In this document: in pieces, positions 12,111 through 12,663 of the stretch | How positions within the stretch are numbered: position 1 is the first letter of the stretch | How the letters are laid out: every line of letters begins with the position of its first letter | DNA from: Minisyncoccota bacterium | Lineage (GTDB): Bacteria > Patescibacteriota > Minisyncoccia > Phycocordibacterales > UBA5272 | NCBI GenBank assembly: GCA_022843645.1 | Contig: JALHNF010000016.1 | Span: 1-12,663 of the forward strand | DNA: 12,663 bases | Direction of reading: 5' to 3' | The notes under the pieces: generated by a model | Seen by the model: the letters and a program-made list of their open reading frames with translations, nothing else | Told to the model about the DNA's origin: nothing | Database searches by the model: none | Translations under genes and position numbers: made by a program

Positions 12111-12663
12111 ACCGCAAGTTGGATATCTCGTCGGTCTCCGATGCCAAACACTTCGATACCGAAATGTACATCAGAGGAGCCCTTCTTCAGCCACACTTGT
12201 GGCTGATACGCATCGGGAATCCCTTGCCGAAACCGGTAAAAACCAGTTGAGTACAGGGAAATGCCCCGACCAAGCTCCCAATCTCTGGTGAGCCAAACCA
12301 GCTTCAACTGAGGCTTGTCGCCAAATCCGCTCCATACCCCGGGATACGCGGTGACCCGGAATACCTTGAGTCCAGGAATATCGAACCTCCTCCCGATCCC
12401 GAGCTTGAGCGTCTCCCCAGCATTGTTTGCGGAGACTTCAGCTCCCAGAAACATGCCATCGCTAATATTGCAGTCTACGACATTATTTGTGAAAAATTGC
12501 TGACGCTCGTAGAGGTCAATGAAGCTCAAACCTCCACACCTCTTTTGCTTCCAGAAATACTCTGGGGTGATGGTAACGCCGCGATTGGCATGGTGCAAGA
12601 CCTGGATGTTGCTGCCATTGCTAGCAAGGGTGGTGGCTGACAAAAGAACTACGGTGAAGAAAA
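12095..12663 (-). CDS. Exported beta-rich protein, outer-membrane-barrel-like C-terminus (5' end beyond the window)
   Basis: The frame is open to the right edge. Its first visible residues, FFTVVLLSATTLASNGSN, look like the hydrophobic core and cleavage region of a signal peptide (likely after TTLA), so the start codon is just outside the window; a TTG at 12643 is not a convincing start. The rest has about eight stretches of alternating polar and non-polar residues rich in Tyr, Trp and Phe, such as LKVFRVTAYPGVW and GISLYSTGFYRFR. It ends in DIQLAVKFVF with a terminal Phe, the form of a beta-barrel closing strand in outer membrane proteins. Patescibacteria are not expected to have a classical outer membrane, so this needs explaining. 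No family is recognised. Hand counts give 50-62% GC in three 60-base samples. It has its own structured 3' end and terminator. Confidence 0.6.
   Translation of the reverse strand, partial: FFTVVLLSATTLASNGSNIQVLHHANRGVTITPEYFWKQKRCGGLSFIDLYERQQFFTNNVVDCNISDGMFLGAEVSANNAGETLKLGIGRRFDIPGLKVFRVTAYPGVWSGFGDKPQLKLVWLTRDWELGRGISLYSTGFYRFRQGIPDAYQPQVWLKKGSSDVHFGIEVFGIGDRRDIQLAVKFVF

Noticed and set aside
1..12663. Alternative genetic code with UGA as glycine or tryptophan, as in some CPR lineages.
   Set aside because: UGA is a natural stop at the correct C-terminal ends of the MFS and DUF1905 proteins, and the core proteins have no in-frame UGA.

Overview
The window looks like a piece of a small-genome bacterium of the Patescibacteria (CPR, Parcubacteria-like) type. 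This is inferred from very tight gene packing, almost no Shine-Dalgarno sequences on the housekeeping genes, a minimal DnaX with no tau domain, and a compact tRNA-dihydrouridine synthase and DprA. UGA is used as a stop (for example at 2638-2640 and 3434-3436), so the code is standard and not the UGA=Gly code of Absconditabacteria/Gracilibacteria. No rRNA, tRNA, CRISPR array, insertion sequence or integrase was seen.

Layout. Positions 1-950 (minus strand): the first 31 codons of an unknown gene running off the left edge, then a stand-alone P-loop kinase-like gene with a classical -35/-10 promoter and a 13-bp-stem terminator. Positions 950-5646 (plus strand): a small three-helix membrane protein, an MFS efflux-type transporter, a DUF1801 protein, a DUF1905 protein, an NfsB-like nitroreductase and an ABC-F ATPase. 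The ABC-F gene meets dnaX tail to tail with no intergenic base. Positions 5647-9788 (minus strand): a four-gene operon read serS, ftsQ-like, dus, dnaX, with gaps of 2, 3 and 9 bases, joining translation, division, tRNA modification and replication. Positions 9837-10718 (plus strand): dprA, divergent from serS across a 48-base region in which two extended -10 boxes form an inverted repeat. Positions 10754-12663 (minus strand): a possible degenerate histidine phosphatase with an overlapping upstream leader ORF, a DUF2238-like membrane protein, and a beta-rich exported protein cut by the right edge, whose 3' end carries three consecutive hairpins.

Two styles of gene expression are visible. Most core genes have an extended -10 (TGnTAnAAT-like) ending only 5 to 9 bases before the start codon and no Shine-Dalgarno, which predicts leaderless or nearly leaderless mRNAs. 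The orphan genes at the two ends are single-gene units with strong hairpin terminators, and at least one has a textbook Shine-Dalgarno. These orphan genes may be accessory cargo added to a streamlined core. The most promising material for something new is the leader-ORF/degenerate phosphatase unit (10754-11309) and the structured 3' end of the exported protein (12020-12110).
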